A stretch of DNA of 64,000 bases from Paenibacillus graminis (lineage in GTDB: Bacteria; Bacillota; Bacilli; Paenibacillales; Paenibacillaceae). The DNA is taken from positions 1,860,001 through 1,924,000 of the forward strand of contig NZ_CP009287.1 of NCBI RefSeq assembly GCF_000758705.1, read 5' to 3'. Below, in pieces: positions 8,601-17,700 of the stretch. The translations under genes were made by a program, and so were the position numbers. Position 1 is the stretch's first letter, and every line of letters starts with the position of its first letter. The notes beneath the pieces were generated by a model. That model saw only the letters and a program-made list of their open reading frames with translations, did not search any database and was not told where the DNA came from.

Positions 8601-11600
8601 CGGAATTCCCCTAGAGTTTCCGAACCTGCAGTGCCAGCTCATCGAGATTGCGGATCAAGAACAGCTCCGCCTGCCCACAGTCGCCGATATTCTTTTCCGG
8701 GAAGCGGAGAGCAGCCAAGACGAGATTGTTGCTATACGGGGAAACTCCAAATGGATTCCCATGTATGAACCCCTTGCCCCGGGCCCGGACACCCTGCCTG
8801 TGCTTTCTGATCGAGGGGTATATTTGATTACAGGGGGAAGCGGCGGCATCGGAATGGAACTGGCCGAATATCTGTCCCGCCACTGCCATGCCCGCCTCGT
8901 CCTCATGGTCCGTTCAGCGTTTCCGGCGAAAAGCCAGTGGGCAAGCTGGCTTCGCGAACATGCCGGAAATGATCTTATCTCGGGAAAAATCAGAAGAATC
9001 CAAGCCATGGAACAAAGGGGAGCAGAGGTATACGTATATCAGTCAGATGTCTCTGACTTCAACCATCTTGCACACACCATTCAGCAAGTCGAGCAGAAAA
9101 TGGGGCAGATCCAAGGCGTCATCCATGCTGCAGGGCTTCCTGGAGGCGGTTTTATTCAGCAGCAGAGCAAAGAGACAGCGGACCCGGTCATCTTGACCAA
9201 AGCGCTGGGATGCATTCATTTGAATCAAATCCTTCAGGATCATCCTTTGGATTTCTTTGTGGTGTGCTCTTCGATCAGTACACTGTTTCCCATTATCGGG
9301 CAGTCCGATTATAACGCGGCCAATGCATTTGTTGATGCATACGCAGAATATTGGAACCGCCTTGGAAAGCACCGGATAACCAGCATCAAATGGGATGTGT
9401 GGAAAAATGTCGGGATGGCGGTTAATGCAGGGATGGCTCCAGCTCCCCGAAAGGAACTTGGCCATCCGTTATTCGACTCCTGCCTTCGAGTAAATGATAA
9501 GGAGATCTTTCATTCGAAGCTGAGCCTGCGTAAGCATTGGGTACTGCAGGATCATCGCACGGAGGAATATGGCGTATTATCAGGAACTGCTGTACTGGAA
9601 ATGGTTCGGGAAGCTGTAGAAAGCAGCAGGCAGAAGAAGCCATTCCTTCTCCACAATGTGCAGTTCCACACGCCCATCTTGGTTTACGCAGAAGAAGAGA
9701 AGGAAATCGTGCTTATACTCACCAGGAACAATGAGTTTACAGTGTATGGCCGTCTTCCGCAAAAACTTTCATGGGTGCCGCATGTTACGGGGAGGATGGG
9801 TTCCGTAGAGCCGCAGGGCAACACCGTGGATCTTGAACAGTTGAAGAACCGCTGCATCCGGCAGAACGTCATGTATACAGAAGCTGATAATCACAAGCAT
9901 GCGGGCCATCTGATCTTTGGAAAAAGATGGCGGAATATCCGCCAAGTCATGGCCGGAAGCAATGAAGGCCTGGCCATCATCGAGCTTCCGGAGGAATATC
10001 AAAGTGATCTGAAAGACTATCATCTCCATCCCGGATTGCTGGATTCTGCAACAAGCTTTTTACTTGGCTTCATTAACCAAACAAGTCTGTATATTCCTTT
10101 GTCCTATGAATCTCTCGCGGTCTATGGGGAGTTGACGAGCCGGGTGTACAGCTACAGCAAGTATCTTGGCAGCTCCTTGGCTCAAGAGGAGCTGGCCAGC
10201 TTTGATATTCAGATCATGGATGAACAAGGCAACGTTCTTATGGATATCAGGAATTACACCATGGTAGCCGTATCCGATGTGCTGGCCAACCGGATCAGTA
10301 CCAATCACGGGAAGCCGCAACAGGCTGCCATCGATATAGATCATTTGCTGGACCCGTTCCCGGCCGGGAATGCAGCCGCCTCAACAGGCATCCTGCCGGA
10401 GGAAGGGCAGGAAATATTCGGCAGGGCACTTGCGGCGGAAGCTGCCACGATCATCGTCTCCGCGGCACCACTGGAAACACGGCTCCGCGGGGATAAGAGT
10501 ACCGATCAGCTGCACAAGCACGGACAAGAGCCGGTGACCCGAAAGCCGCAGGGGAAACGGCCCGAGTTGCCGGTGGATTATGTTCCTGCCCAAACGGATA
10601 TCGAGAAGAAATTGTGTGTGATCTATGAAAATCATCTTGGGTTTCAGCCGGTCGGTATCGAGGATGACTTTTTTGAATTGGGCGGAGATTCGCTCAAAGC
10701 CATTCATGTAATCGCCAGTATTAGAAAGCAATTTGACTGCAGCCTGACCCTGACAGACTTTTTTCTGAACAAAACGATTAAGAGTGTTGCCCTATTCATT
10801 CTGAATGCCAGCCGTGCTAATGAACGGCAGATTGCTCCAGTGAACCCCAAAAGCCACTATCCCACCTCATTGGCGCAAAAACGGATCTTTTTCTTGCAGG
10901 GACTTATGCCAGATACGGTGGGATACAATGAATCCACTTCCGTCTTGCTGGAAGGGAATTTGAGTGCCGGAAAGATCGAGGAGATCTTCGCCGCCATCAT
11001 CGGGCGCCATGAAAGTTTGCGGACTTCCTTTCGGGTTGAAGATGGCGAGATCGTTCAAATCATCCACCCTCATGTTGACTTTAAGCTGATCGTGACGGCG
11101 GTGAATGAGGGGGGGCTTGAACAAGCCGTAGACAGGTTTATTCAGCCGTTTGACCTTGCCCAGGCACCGCTTATCCGCGTCGGCTTGCTCCAAGCCGGGG
11201 AGCAGCGTCATCTCCTGGTCGTCGATATGCATCATATTATTTCAGACGGCACGTCGATGAATCTGCTGGTCAAGGATTTTGCTGATCTGTACATGGGGAA
11301 GATCCTGCCGCCATTAGCCATTCAGTATAAGGATTATGCCGGGTGGGAGCAAGAATTCATTACTTCCCAAGCCTATCAAGCGAAAAAGGCCTACTGGCTG
11401 GAGAAGCTGGCGGGGCCGCTGCCCGTCTTGACTCTGCCGGCAGACTATCCGCGTCCGGTTTCACTGAGCTTTCAAGGCGACCGGATCACGTTGGAGCTTG
11501 GCCGCCCGTCAAGTGAACGCATCAAAAAGTTTTCCCAAGAGCAGCAGGTTACCTGGTTTATGACCATGCTGGCTGCGTATTATGCATTGCTCGCACGGCT

Positions 11601-14085
11601 CAGTGGAGAATCTGATATTTTGATAGGCATTCCACAGGCCGGGCGCAATCACGAAGATGTACAAGAAATGGTAGGCATGTTTGTCAATTCGCTGGTGCTG
11701 CGGAATCAGCCGGAGAGAGATAAGCCCTTCCTCGCCTTTTTACAGGAAGTAAGGGCAAGCCTGCTGGAAGCTTTGGAAAATCAGGATTTTCAGATTGAAA
11801 TGATTATGGACCAGCTTAACTATAAACGGGACCCGGGCCGGACCTTTCTCTATGACACGATTTTTAATTATCAGAGCATGAAGAATCAGACGGAGACGGA
11901 AGTAAGCTATCTGCGGGACATGAAGTTGTCGCCGTATCCAATGATATCGAAAACGACGAAAGCGGATCTGAATATTCATTTATATGAAGTTCCTTCCGGA
12001 ATTTTTTTGGAGTGCTTCTACCGGACGGATCTGTTCAAGCGGGAAACCGTTCAATACATCTTTGAGGAATATCGCAGATTGATCGAAGCCATTCCAGAGC
12101 AGGCCGGTATGACAATAGGGGAGTTGCCGGTATTCCGGCAGAAAGACATCCCGCGGGCAGGAGGCAGTGTTTCACCACCCGTCCGGTTCCAAGCCTTCCA
12201 ATACAACGATCCGTCAGACCATCTGGTACAACGGTTCGAAAAGCAGGCCGCTGCATATCCGGACCATCCTGCTGTCAAATACCGTGAAGAATCATTGAAT
12301 TACCGGCAGCTTAACGAACAAGCCAACCGGATCGCCCGTCGGATATGGGAGCTGAAAGGACAGGAGAGTGTAGAACAGCCGGTAGCCTTATTGTTCGGGA
12401 ATACGATTGAAATGGTTGCGGCGCTGGCTGGGGCTATAAAAGCGGGGATTCCTTTTGTGCCGCTCGACCGCAGCGCTCCGGTGCAACGTCTGACCCATAT
12501 GCTCAATGATGCGCAGGCAACTCTCATCCTCACTGATTCTGAGAATGAGTCCGCTGCCCGTGAACTGGCGGAAAGAGCCAATACAAAAGTAACGATTGTC
12601 AATACAGCAGAGGGCTTGAGCGGTATCTCTGCGGAGAATCCCTCCATTTACCCGGAAGGTGATCAAACCGCCTTTATCCTGTATACGTCAGGCTCCTCGG
12701 GATTACCGAAGGGGGTAGTCCAATCGTACAGAAACATCACCTATTACATTGCCCAGTTTACGCATTCCTTAGCGGTCAATCATCAAGACCGGATAGCCCT
12801 GTTAACCACCTACAGCCATGCCATCGGCATTCTGGATATATGGGCAAGCTTGTTGAACGGGGCAACGCTGCATTTATGTGATCTAAAACTGGACGCGAGT
12901 ATACAGAGATTCAGCAGCTGGTTGAACTCCGAAGGGATTACCATCTATCATTCCGTTCCATCCGTCTTCCGGTTCCTAATGAAGAATTTGCCCGAAGATG
13001 TCAAGCTTCCTTCGCTCCGCATGATTTTATTGGGCGGAGAAGTGGTTACCAGAGCGGATTTTGAGCTGTACAAGAAGAACTGCGCCGAACACTGCTTGTT
13101 TGTTAACTTTCTGGGATGTTCCGAATTGATGGTGATTTCCTTTTACATGCTGGATAAGGAAAGTGAAGTGAATCATGCAAAGCTTCCGGCCGGGTACGCA
13201 GTCCATGGCATTGACGTGCGAATTGTCAATGATAATGGCAGGGAGGCCGGGATTTTTGAAATCGGGCAGCTTGTTTATCTCAGCGAATATCTTTCTCCGG
13301 GTTATTGGAAGCAGGCCGGGGCTACGGAGAGGGGGGGTGCTTCCGCTCCAGACACCGGAGCGAGGCTGTATCGAAGCGGAGACTATGGCCGGCTGCTGCC
13401 AAACGGCTGCCTGGAATATCATGGGAGAAATGATACTCAACTGAAGATTAGGGGTTACAGAGTTGATCTGAACGAAATCGAAAGCACACTTGATCACATT
13501 CCTTTTATTCAGCAGAGCATTGTCACAGCGATCATGGATCAAGAGGGCGAGCAGGCAATTGCCGCCTATTATGTTTTGAAGGAACCGGCTGCAGAAAAGG
13601 AAATTATCCGGGTGCTGCGGGAACAATTGCCGGCGTATCTGATTCCCCGTTATTGGATAGAACTGAAGTCCTTCCCCATGATTGGTCCGAATAAAGTGGA
13701 CCGCAATGCCTTGCCGGCGCTGGATGCCATTCAGTCAGAGGGCCTCCGGGATGAATATGTGCCTCCCCGCAATGAGATGGAGAACATGCTGGCCAGACTG
13801 TGGGGAGAAGTGCTGGGCGTACAGCACATAGGGGCAGATGACGGATTTTTTGACATCGGCGGCCATTCCCTGCTGCTCATGCAGGTCCAGAACAATCTGG
13901 AGAAGGAGCTTAAGATAACCATTGAGATGGCTGATCTTTTCAAATATCCTACTATAAGTTCGTTAGCCGCGTTTTTAAAAGACAACCATAGTCACAATGA
14001 TTACCTGAACCATAGCAAGCAACGCGGAGAGTTGAGAAGAAGCCTGATGGGAAACCGCAGAAAAGGGGAGCTGAACAATGAATAA
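5680..14085 (+). CDS. Hybrid PKS-NRPS 1: KS-AT(dead)-KR-DH-ACP-C-A-PCP
   Basis: 2801 aa from ATG 5680. The open frame extends back to 5542, but that start touches the hairpin and codes for non-family residues. KS: residues 12-430 with Cys178, His314, His352. A vestigial AT follows (about 445-780). KR: about 1045-1250, with GGSGGIG and Ser/Tyr1211/Asn. DH: about 1262-1530, with His1292 and HPGLLD Asp1455; the usual Pro after the first motif is Ser. ACP: Ser1671. C: HHIISDG from 1851. A: 2180-2680. PCP: Ser2730. KR before DH reverses the usual order. The A domain lacks the Asp that binds an alpha-amine (my pocket reading A-I-L-H-L-G-F-V-I-K) and has GCSE in place of GPTE, so a carboxylic acid without an ordinary alpha-amine, possibly AHBA, is likely. 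It overlaps the phosphatase gene by 8 bases. Confidence 0.93.
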   Translation: MSHHNSDQKYTGLEIAVIGLDCKFPQAADAGQFWNNLKYGVEGIQFFSDEEMIQSGIDSALCNDPNYVKARGILEDIEYFDASFFDYTPHEATVLDPQVRVFHECVMNALDNAGYNPDTYKGQIGLYAGSTENANWQLRQLLAGEHPTFNMSFREYLCTSISYKLRLRGPSVTVLSACSTSLVAVHLASQALLNGECNIALAGGVHLSLPSKKGYYYVDDLIYSADGHCRTFDSASQGTVISDGAGVVVLKTLQDAIQDRDHIYAVIKGSAVNNDGNQKAGFSAPSINGQREVIEAALQMAEVEAESITMVEAHGTGTKIGDSIEIEALKRAYSTNHKAYCAIGSVKSNIGHLNEAAGIAGLIKTVLSIEHRQIPPTINFNNPNPKIEFEDTPFYVNNALADWTTQGTALRAAVSSFGIGGTNAHIILEEPPSLEQKSEEKAPRLFVFSAKTPTAVQEQIRRFKEHLRSSPHLSLSDAAYTLQAGRGARPNRAFIVADSHQELASKIEEKTFAIRSVDKSQSAVLYVLPDMDGDVQAVQQAISLYESHLAFRQAADTAMGKLGSYSGIDFRTLFLRGEKNQLQREAIHFLFGYAVVSIMLQVNKKPLGLLGIKRGSLVAAAVAEAVALQHSFTAFMDRERTAITDHPIYNPRVPMYSAASGGKMLWGQLKEAEFWSNAWNASFSLTPGIVNLVNTPKTLVAYIGTEVNELMTAMDEPHTKLISFISSVDSDSGNRGFLEWIGRLWSAGLGIRWDALEQAGHKGRIPLPGYPFERNRYFLDEDPVLLGASLLQQVKGQTGHQKSAADCCYTPTWKKAALSGVRSRKGSKPSALIVHDVALEERTIEMCNRYFDHPVFVAKACKPVSVGGTTIQLENSSKSAYCEMFQAYQKQTKALPKNILYFALSGHGMDAWDHRQGDLLLQETYYGLLPLVQAIDECNANGRLQLGVVTNHLFDVLGNEELNPWNATLLGLVRGIPLEFPNLQCQLIEIADQEQLRLPTVADILFREAESSQDEIVAIRGNSKWIPMYEPLAPGPDTLPVLSDRGVYLITGGSGGIGMELAEYLSRHCHARLVLMVRSAFPAKSQWASWLREHAGNDLISGKIRRIQAMEQRGAEVYVYQSDVSDFNHLAHTIQQVEQKMGQIQGVIHAAGLPGGGFIQQQSKETADPVILTKALGCIHLNQILQDHPLDFFVVCSSISTLFPIIGQSDYNAANAFVDAYAEYWNRLGKHRITSIKWDVWKNVGMAVNAGMAPAPRKELGHPLFDSCLRVNDKEIFHSKLSLRKHWVLQDHRTEEYGVLSGTAVLEMVREAVESSRQKKPFLLHNVQFHTPILVYAEEEKEIVLILTRNNEFTVYGRLPQKLSWVPHVTGRMGSVEPQGNTVDLEQLKNRCIRQNVMYTEADNHKHAGHLIFGKRWRNIRQVMAGSNEGLAIIELPEEYQSDLKDYHLHPGLLDSATSFLLGFINQTSLYIPLSYESLAVYGELTSRVYSYSKYLGSSLAQEELASFDIQIMDEQGNVLMDIRNYTMVAVSDVLANRISTNHGKPQQAAIDIDHLLDPFPAGNAAASTGILPEEGQEIFGRALAAEAATIIVSAAPLETRLRGDKSTDQLHKHGQEPVTRKPQGKRPELPVDYVPAQTDIEKKLCVIYENHLGFQPVGIEDDFFELGGDSLKAIHVIASIRKQFDCSLTLTDFFLNKTIKSVALFILNASRANERQIAPVNPKSHYPTSLAQKRIFFLQGLMPDTVGYNESTSVLLEGNLSAGKIEEIFAAIIGRHESLRTSFRVEDGEIVQIIHPHVDFKLIVTAVNEGGLEQAVDRFIQPFDLAQAPLIRVGLLQAGEQRHLLVVDMHHIISDGTSMNLLVKDFADLYMGKILPPLAIQYKDYAGWEQEFITSQAYQAKKAYWLEKLAGPLPVLTLPADYPRPVSLSFQGDRITLELGRPSSERIKKFSQEQQVTWFMTMLAAYYALLARLSGESDILIGIPQAGRNHEDVQEMVGMFVNSLVLRNQPERDKPFLAFLQEVRASLLEALENQDFQIEMIMDQLNYKRDPGRTFLYDTIFNYQSMKNQTETEVSYLRDMKLSPYPMISKTTKADLNIHLYEVPSGIFLECFYRTDLFKRETVQYIFEEYRRLIEAIPEQAGMTIGELPVFRQKDIPRAGGSVSPPVRFQAFQYNDPSDHLVQRFEKQAAAYPDHPAVKYREESLNYRQLNEQANRIARRIWELKGQESVEQPVALLFGNTIEMVAALAGAIKAGIPFVPLDRSAPVQRLTHMLNDAQATLILTDSENESAARELAERANTKVTIVNTAEGLSGISAENPSIYPEGDQTAFILYTSGSSGLPKGVVQSYRNITYYIAQFTHSLAVNHQDRIALLTTYSHAIGILDIWASLLNGATLHLCDLKLDASIQRFSSWLNSEGITIYHSVPSVFRFLMKNLPEDVKLPSLRMILLGGEVVTRADFELYKKNCAEHCLFVNFLGCSELMVISFYMLDKESEVNHAKLPAGYAVHGIDVRIVNDNGREAGIFEIGQLVYLSEYLSPGYWKQAGATERGGASAPDTGARLYRSGDYGRLLPNGCLEYHGRNDTQLKIRGYRVDLNEIESTLDHIPFIQQSIVTAIMDQEGEQAIAAYYVLKEPAAEKEIIRVLREQLPAYLIPRYWIELKSFPMIGPNKVDRNALPALDAIQSEGLRDEYVPPRNEMENMLARLWGEVLGVQHIGADDGFFDIGGHSLLLMQVQNNLEKELKITIEMADLFKYPTISSLAAFLKDNHSHNDYLNHSKQRGELRRSLMGNRRKGELNNE
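7010..8010 (+). other. Degenerate acyltransferase domain in PKS 1
   Basis: Between KS and KR lies a stretch of AT length that ends in the usual post-AT motif (LPGYPFERNRYF). The catalytic GHSxGE is replaced by GIKRGS, so the Ser is lost. The N-terminal FPGQGSQ is replaced by LPDMDGD. It cannot load an extender unit and is probably kept as structure or as a docking surface for the discrete AT encoded at 27372. Confidence 0.75.
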
Positions 14086-14734
14086 CGCTGTAGTGTTTGA
14101 CTTTGATGGAGTAATTATTGATTCACTGGAAGTACAGCGCAAAGCCTTTTTCGAGAGCTTTCGCCTGGTTTCCGAGGGTCCGCTCCCTTCTTTTGAGGAA
14201 TTCCTTGGGCACAGCGGGGATTCCATACCGAACATTTTTACCAAGATGGGCCTGTCGCTTGGCATGACCGAGCATTACCGGAGGATTGCCAGAGAAAACA
14301 TTCATCTGATCCAAATGATAGACGGCATGGAGGAACTGCTTCGGTACATCAAGGATACAGGCTGGCTCTGCGGCCTTTGCACGGGAAAGGACCGCTCCCG
14401 GACTCTGCAAACACTGGAGGAACATGGACTGATCGGCTATTTTGATGCCGTGGTTTGTTCCGATGATGTCACCCATCCCAAACCGCACCCGGAAAGCCTG
14501 CTGTGTACCATAGGCCAATTGCATACGACGGTGGATCATTCAGTTTTTGTAGGCGATGGAAAAAACGATATCATTTGTGCGCGTGAGGCGAAGATGAGAA
14601 GCATTGCCGTCGCCTGGGGACATAATCCGGTAGAAATTCTCCAGCAGGAAGCCCCCGGTTATATCGCATATAACGTGGAGGAACTGCGCCAGGAGCTGCA
14701 GACTCTTTTTCTGCACACTGAAGTTTCATTATAA
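14078..14734 (+). CDS. rifM: HAD-family phosphatase, RifM-like (AHBA pathway)
   Basis: 218 aa. HAD motif I is FDFDGV with Asp8 and Asp10; motif II is TGKDRSR; the motif III region has SDDVTHPKPHP; motif IV is VGDGKND. The length, the TGK motif and the FDAV-SD-V--PKP pattern resemble RifM from the rifamycin cluster, assigned to dephosphorylation during formation of the aminosugar precursor of AHBA. It overlaps the end of PKS 1 by 8 bases (translational coupling) and lies 36 bases before PKS 2, so it is embedded in the assembly-line operon. A generic phosphoglycolate-phosphatase-like function would be the reading outside this context. Specific role inferred from the other AHBA genes. Confidence 0.82.
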   Translation: MNNAVVFDFDGVIIDSLEVQRKAFFESFRLVSEGPLPSFEEFLGHSGDSIPNIFTKMGLSLGMTEHYRRIARENIHLIQMIDGMEELLRYIKDTGWLCGLCTGKDRSRTLQTLEEHGLIGYFDAVVCSDDVTHPKPHPESLLCTIGQLHTTVDHSVFVGDGKNDIICAREAKMRSIAVAWGHNPVEILQQEAPGYIAYNVEELRQELQTLFLHTEVSL

Positions 14735-14770
14735 GCAGCGGGAGGGATTGAATTGTTGGAGGATGACGCG

Positions 14771-17700
14771 ATGCAGTCAAAAATTGCAATTATAGGCATG
14801 GCCTGCCGTGTTCCCGGAGCCGATACTCCCGCAGCCTTTTGGCATCAGATTGTACACGGGGTTGAATCCATCAGGACATTCAAGGATGAAGAGCTGACCG
14901 CAAGCGGCATTTCAGCGGATATTTTCAACCATCCCCAGTATGTGAAGCGGGGCGCGGTTATCGAGAATGCCGACTATTTTGATGCTGATTTCTTTCGCTA
15001 CACGGCAAAAGATGCGGAAATTACCGATCCCCAACACCGGGCGTTTCTGGAATGTGCCTGGGAGGCGCTGGAGGATGCCGGATGTGTGCAGGACCTGGAG
15101 AACTATTTGGTAGGTGTATATGCCAGTTCATGTATCAGCTCCTATGTTCTGAATCTGTATTCAGATCCCGAATTGATGGGCAGGCTTGGGCATGTCCAGA
15201 TTGGAATCGGCAATGAAAAAGACTTCTTAGCGTCAAAAATCTCGTATAAGCTGGGACTCAGCGGCCCTTCCGTCAATGTCCAAACCGCCTGCTCGTCCTC
15301 TTTGGTAGCGGTGCATATGGCCAGTCAAAGTCTGCTGAACGGGGAATGTGATCTCGCCTTGGCCGGCGGGGTCACCATACGGGGCGAGCAACGGGCCGGA
15401 TATATGTATCAAAAGGAAGGCATGGTTTCGCCGGATGGGCATTGCCGTGTATTTGATAAGGATTCCAAGGGTACTGTGTTTGGAAATGGCCTCGGAATCG
15501 TTGTGTTAAAGCGGTTGGCGGACGCAGTCCGGGACCGGGATAACATTCAGGCTGTGATCTGCGGCACGGCCGTCAACAACGACGGTGATCAAAGGATTGG
15601 TTTTACAGCGCCAAGTCCGGTGGGACAGGCTCAAGTGATTCATGAGGCACTGAGTGTGGCCGGCGTTGCTCCCTGGGAGATCAGCTACATTGAAACCCAC
15701 GGGACCGGGACGGAACTGGGGGATGCCATTGAGATCAAGGCGCTTAAGGAAGTGTATCAGGCCGGGATGCGCCCGGCGCAGTTTTGTGCAATTGGTTCAG
15801 TCAAACCGAATATAGGTCATCTCGACACGGCTGCCGGCATTATCGGGCTGATAAAAACTGCGCTGGCTCTCAAGAACCAGGTGATCCCTATCTGCATCAA
15901 TCATGAAACACCCAATCCAAAGCTCTCCCTGGAGGAAAGTCCTTTTTATGTGAATACAGCATCGCGGCCATGGAAAGAGGCAAGTGCTGCTCCCAAGGCG
16001 GGAGTGAGCTCTTTTGGCATTGGAGGAACCAATGCACATGTTATTCTGGAAGAGGCACCTTCCATATCTACAGACGTTTCCGCAAAAGAGCACCATGTCT
16101 TTTTATTTTCCGCCAAAACGCTGAAGTCTTTGGAGCAAACCTGCAGGAAAATGGCTGATTTTTTCGGCAATGACTCCACACTTCATCCTGCCGATGTTGC
16201 CTACACGCTGCAAACCGGCCGCAAGCATTTTCCTTACCGGAAAATGGTGGTCAGTTCCTCGCTCGAAGAGGTCGCGCAATGGCTCAGGACAGGCTCAAGC
16301 CAAGCAGAATGCCAAGGGAGGGAAGAGGTGCCTGTCGCCTTGTTCTTTTCTGCACAGCAGCGGGATATGTTGAAGATCGGTTATGAACTATATCAAAGAG
16401 AAACCCGTTTGGCGTCTATCATCGATACGTATTTCAGTGATGAGCTTGTCCTCCGCACACTGGCCGGGCTGGATTTACAGCAAATTTTGGCGGCTCCCCG
16501 CCATCGAAACCAGGAACGCCTGTATACGGAGCTTGGCCAGTTTATCTATCAATGTGCGCTTGCCGATTATCTGATTTCATTGGGTATCCGGAAGGAAGTG
16601 CTGATTGCAGAGGGAAATGGAGTGTTTTCAGCGATATACGTCTCCGGATCGCTCAGCATGAATGACCTGCTCCGAATCATTCTTATCGGGCAGAAATGGC
16701 GTAGTGCAGCAGGGGAGCAGCAATCCTTGCTTGAAATCGAACTGGCTTCTTTGCTGCACGCTCTGCCGGTCCAGACTTCGGAAGCGGAAATGATCGCGGG
16801 TGGAATCCGGGTAGACGAAGAAATGCTCCGCCGCAAGGAATTTTGGCTGTCCTGCAGTCAAGCTGCCGGCGGGCCCCAAGCGGCCGAGCTGCCGGAGCAA
16901 GAGGGCCGGCTGCTTATTAAGATAGGCATGGAAAGCGAGATAGACGGCCCGCTGAATGCTATGAGCGTGGTTTCTTTACTGCGCCAACCGGTTCACGATG
17001 AACCGGCGGATTCTCTCTTATATAGCAAATTAGGGGAAATATGGATGAGCGGCGGAACAGTAGACTGGCAGCCGTTCTATTTCAGAGAGAGCAGAAAGCG
17101 CGTCGCACTCCCTACTTATGCTTTTGACAGGCAACGATATTGGTATGAAAGGAAAGAAGAAGTCCCGCAAACCGCTCCGCGTAAAAAAACGCCCGAAAAG
17201 TGGCTGTACCGCCCGGTCTGGAAACAGTATTATGCTTCGTCGGACTCCAGTCAAGAGAATAGAGGGCCGGACACCTTCCTGTTGTTTATAGATGACAGCG
17301 GATGGGGGGAAGGAATACAAGATTCCCTGTCAGCAAAAGGGAATAAAGTATGTACGGTAAAGATGGGGGCCGGTTTTCGCCGGATCCATCCAGATCAATA
17401 CGAAATAGATCCCGGCAATGCAGAGCACTATCTTCAGGTGTTCCGGCATGTATTTCAGACGGCCCATCCTGTATGGAAAATCGTTCATATGTGGAGCAGC
17501 CGGGAATACATGCCGGACCCCGGGGGTTTTTACAGCCTGCTGCATATGGGCAAGTCCTTTGGCATGATTCAGATTCACCAGCAGATCCAACTGACGGTCG
17601 TGACTTCCGCTTTTCAATCCATTATGGGCAATGAGGTCTTGGTCCCGTCAAATGCAACGGCAACCGGTGCAGTGCATGTGATTCCGCAAGAATTTCAAAA

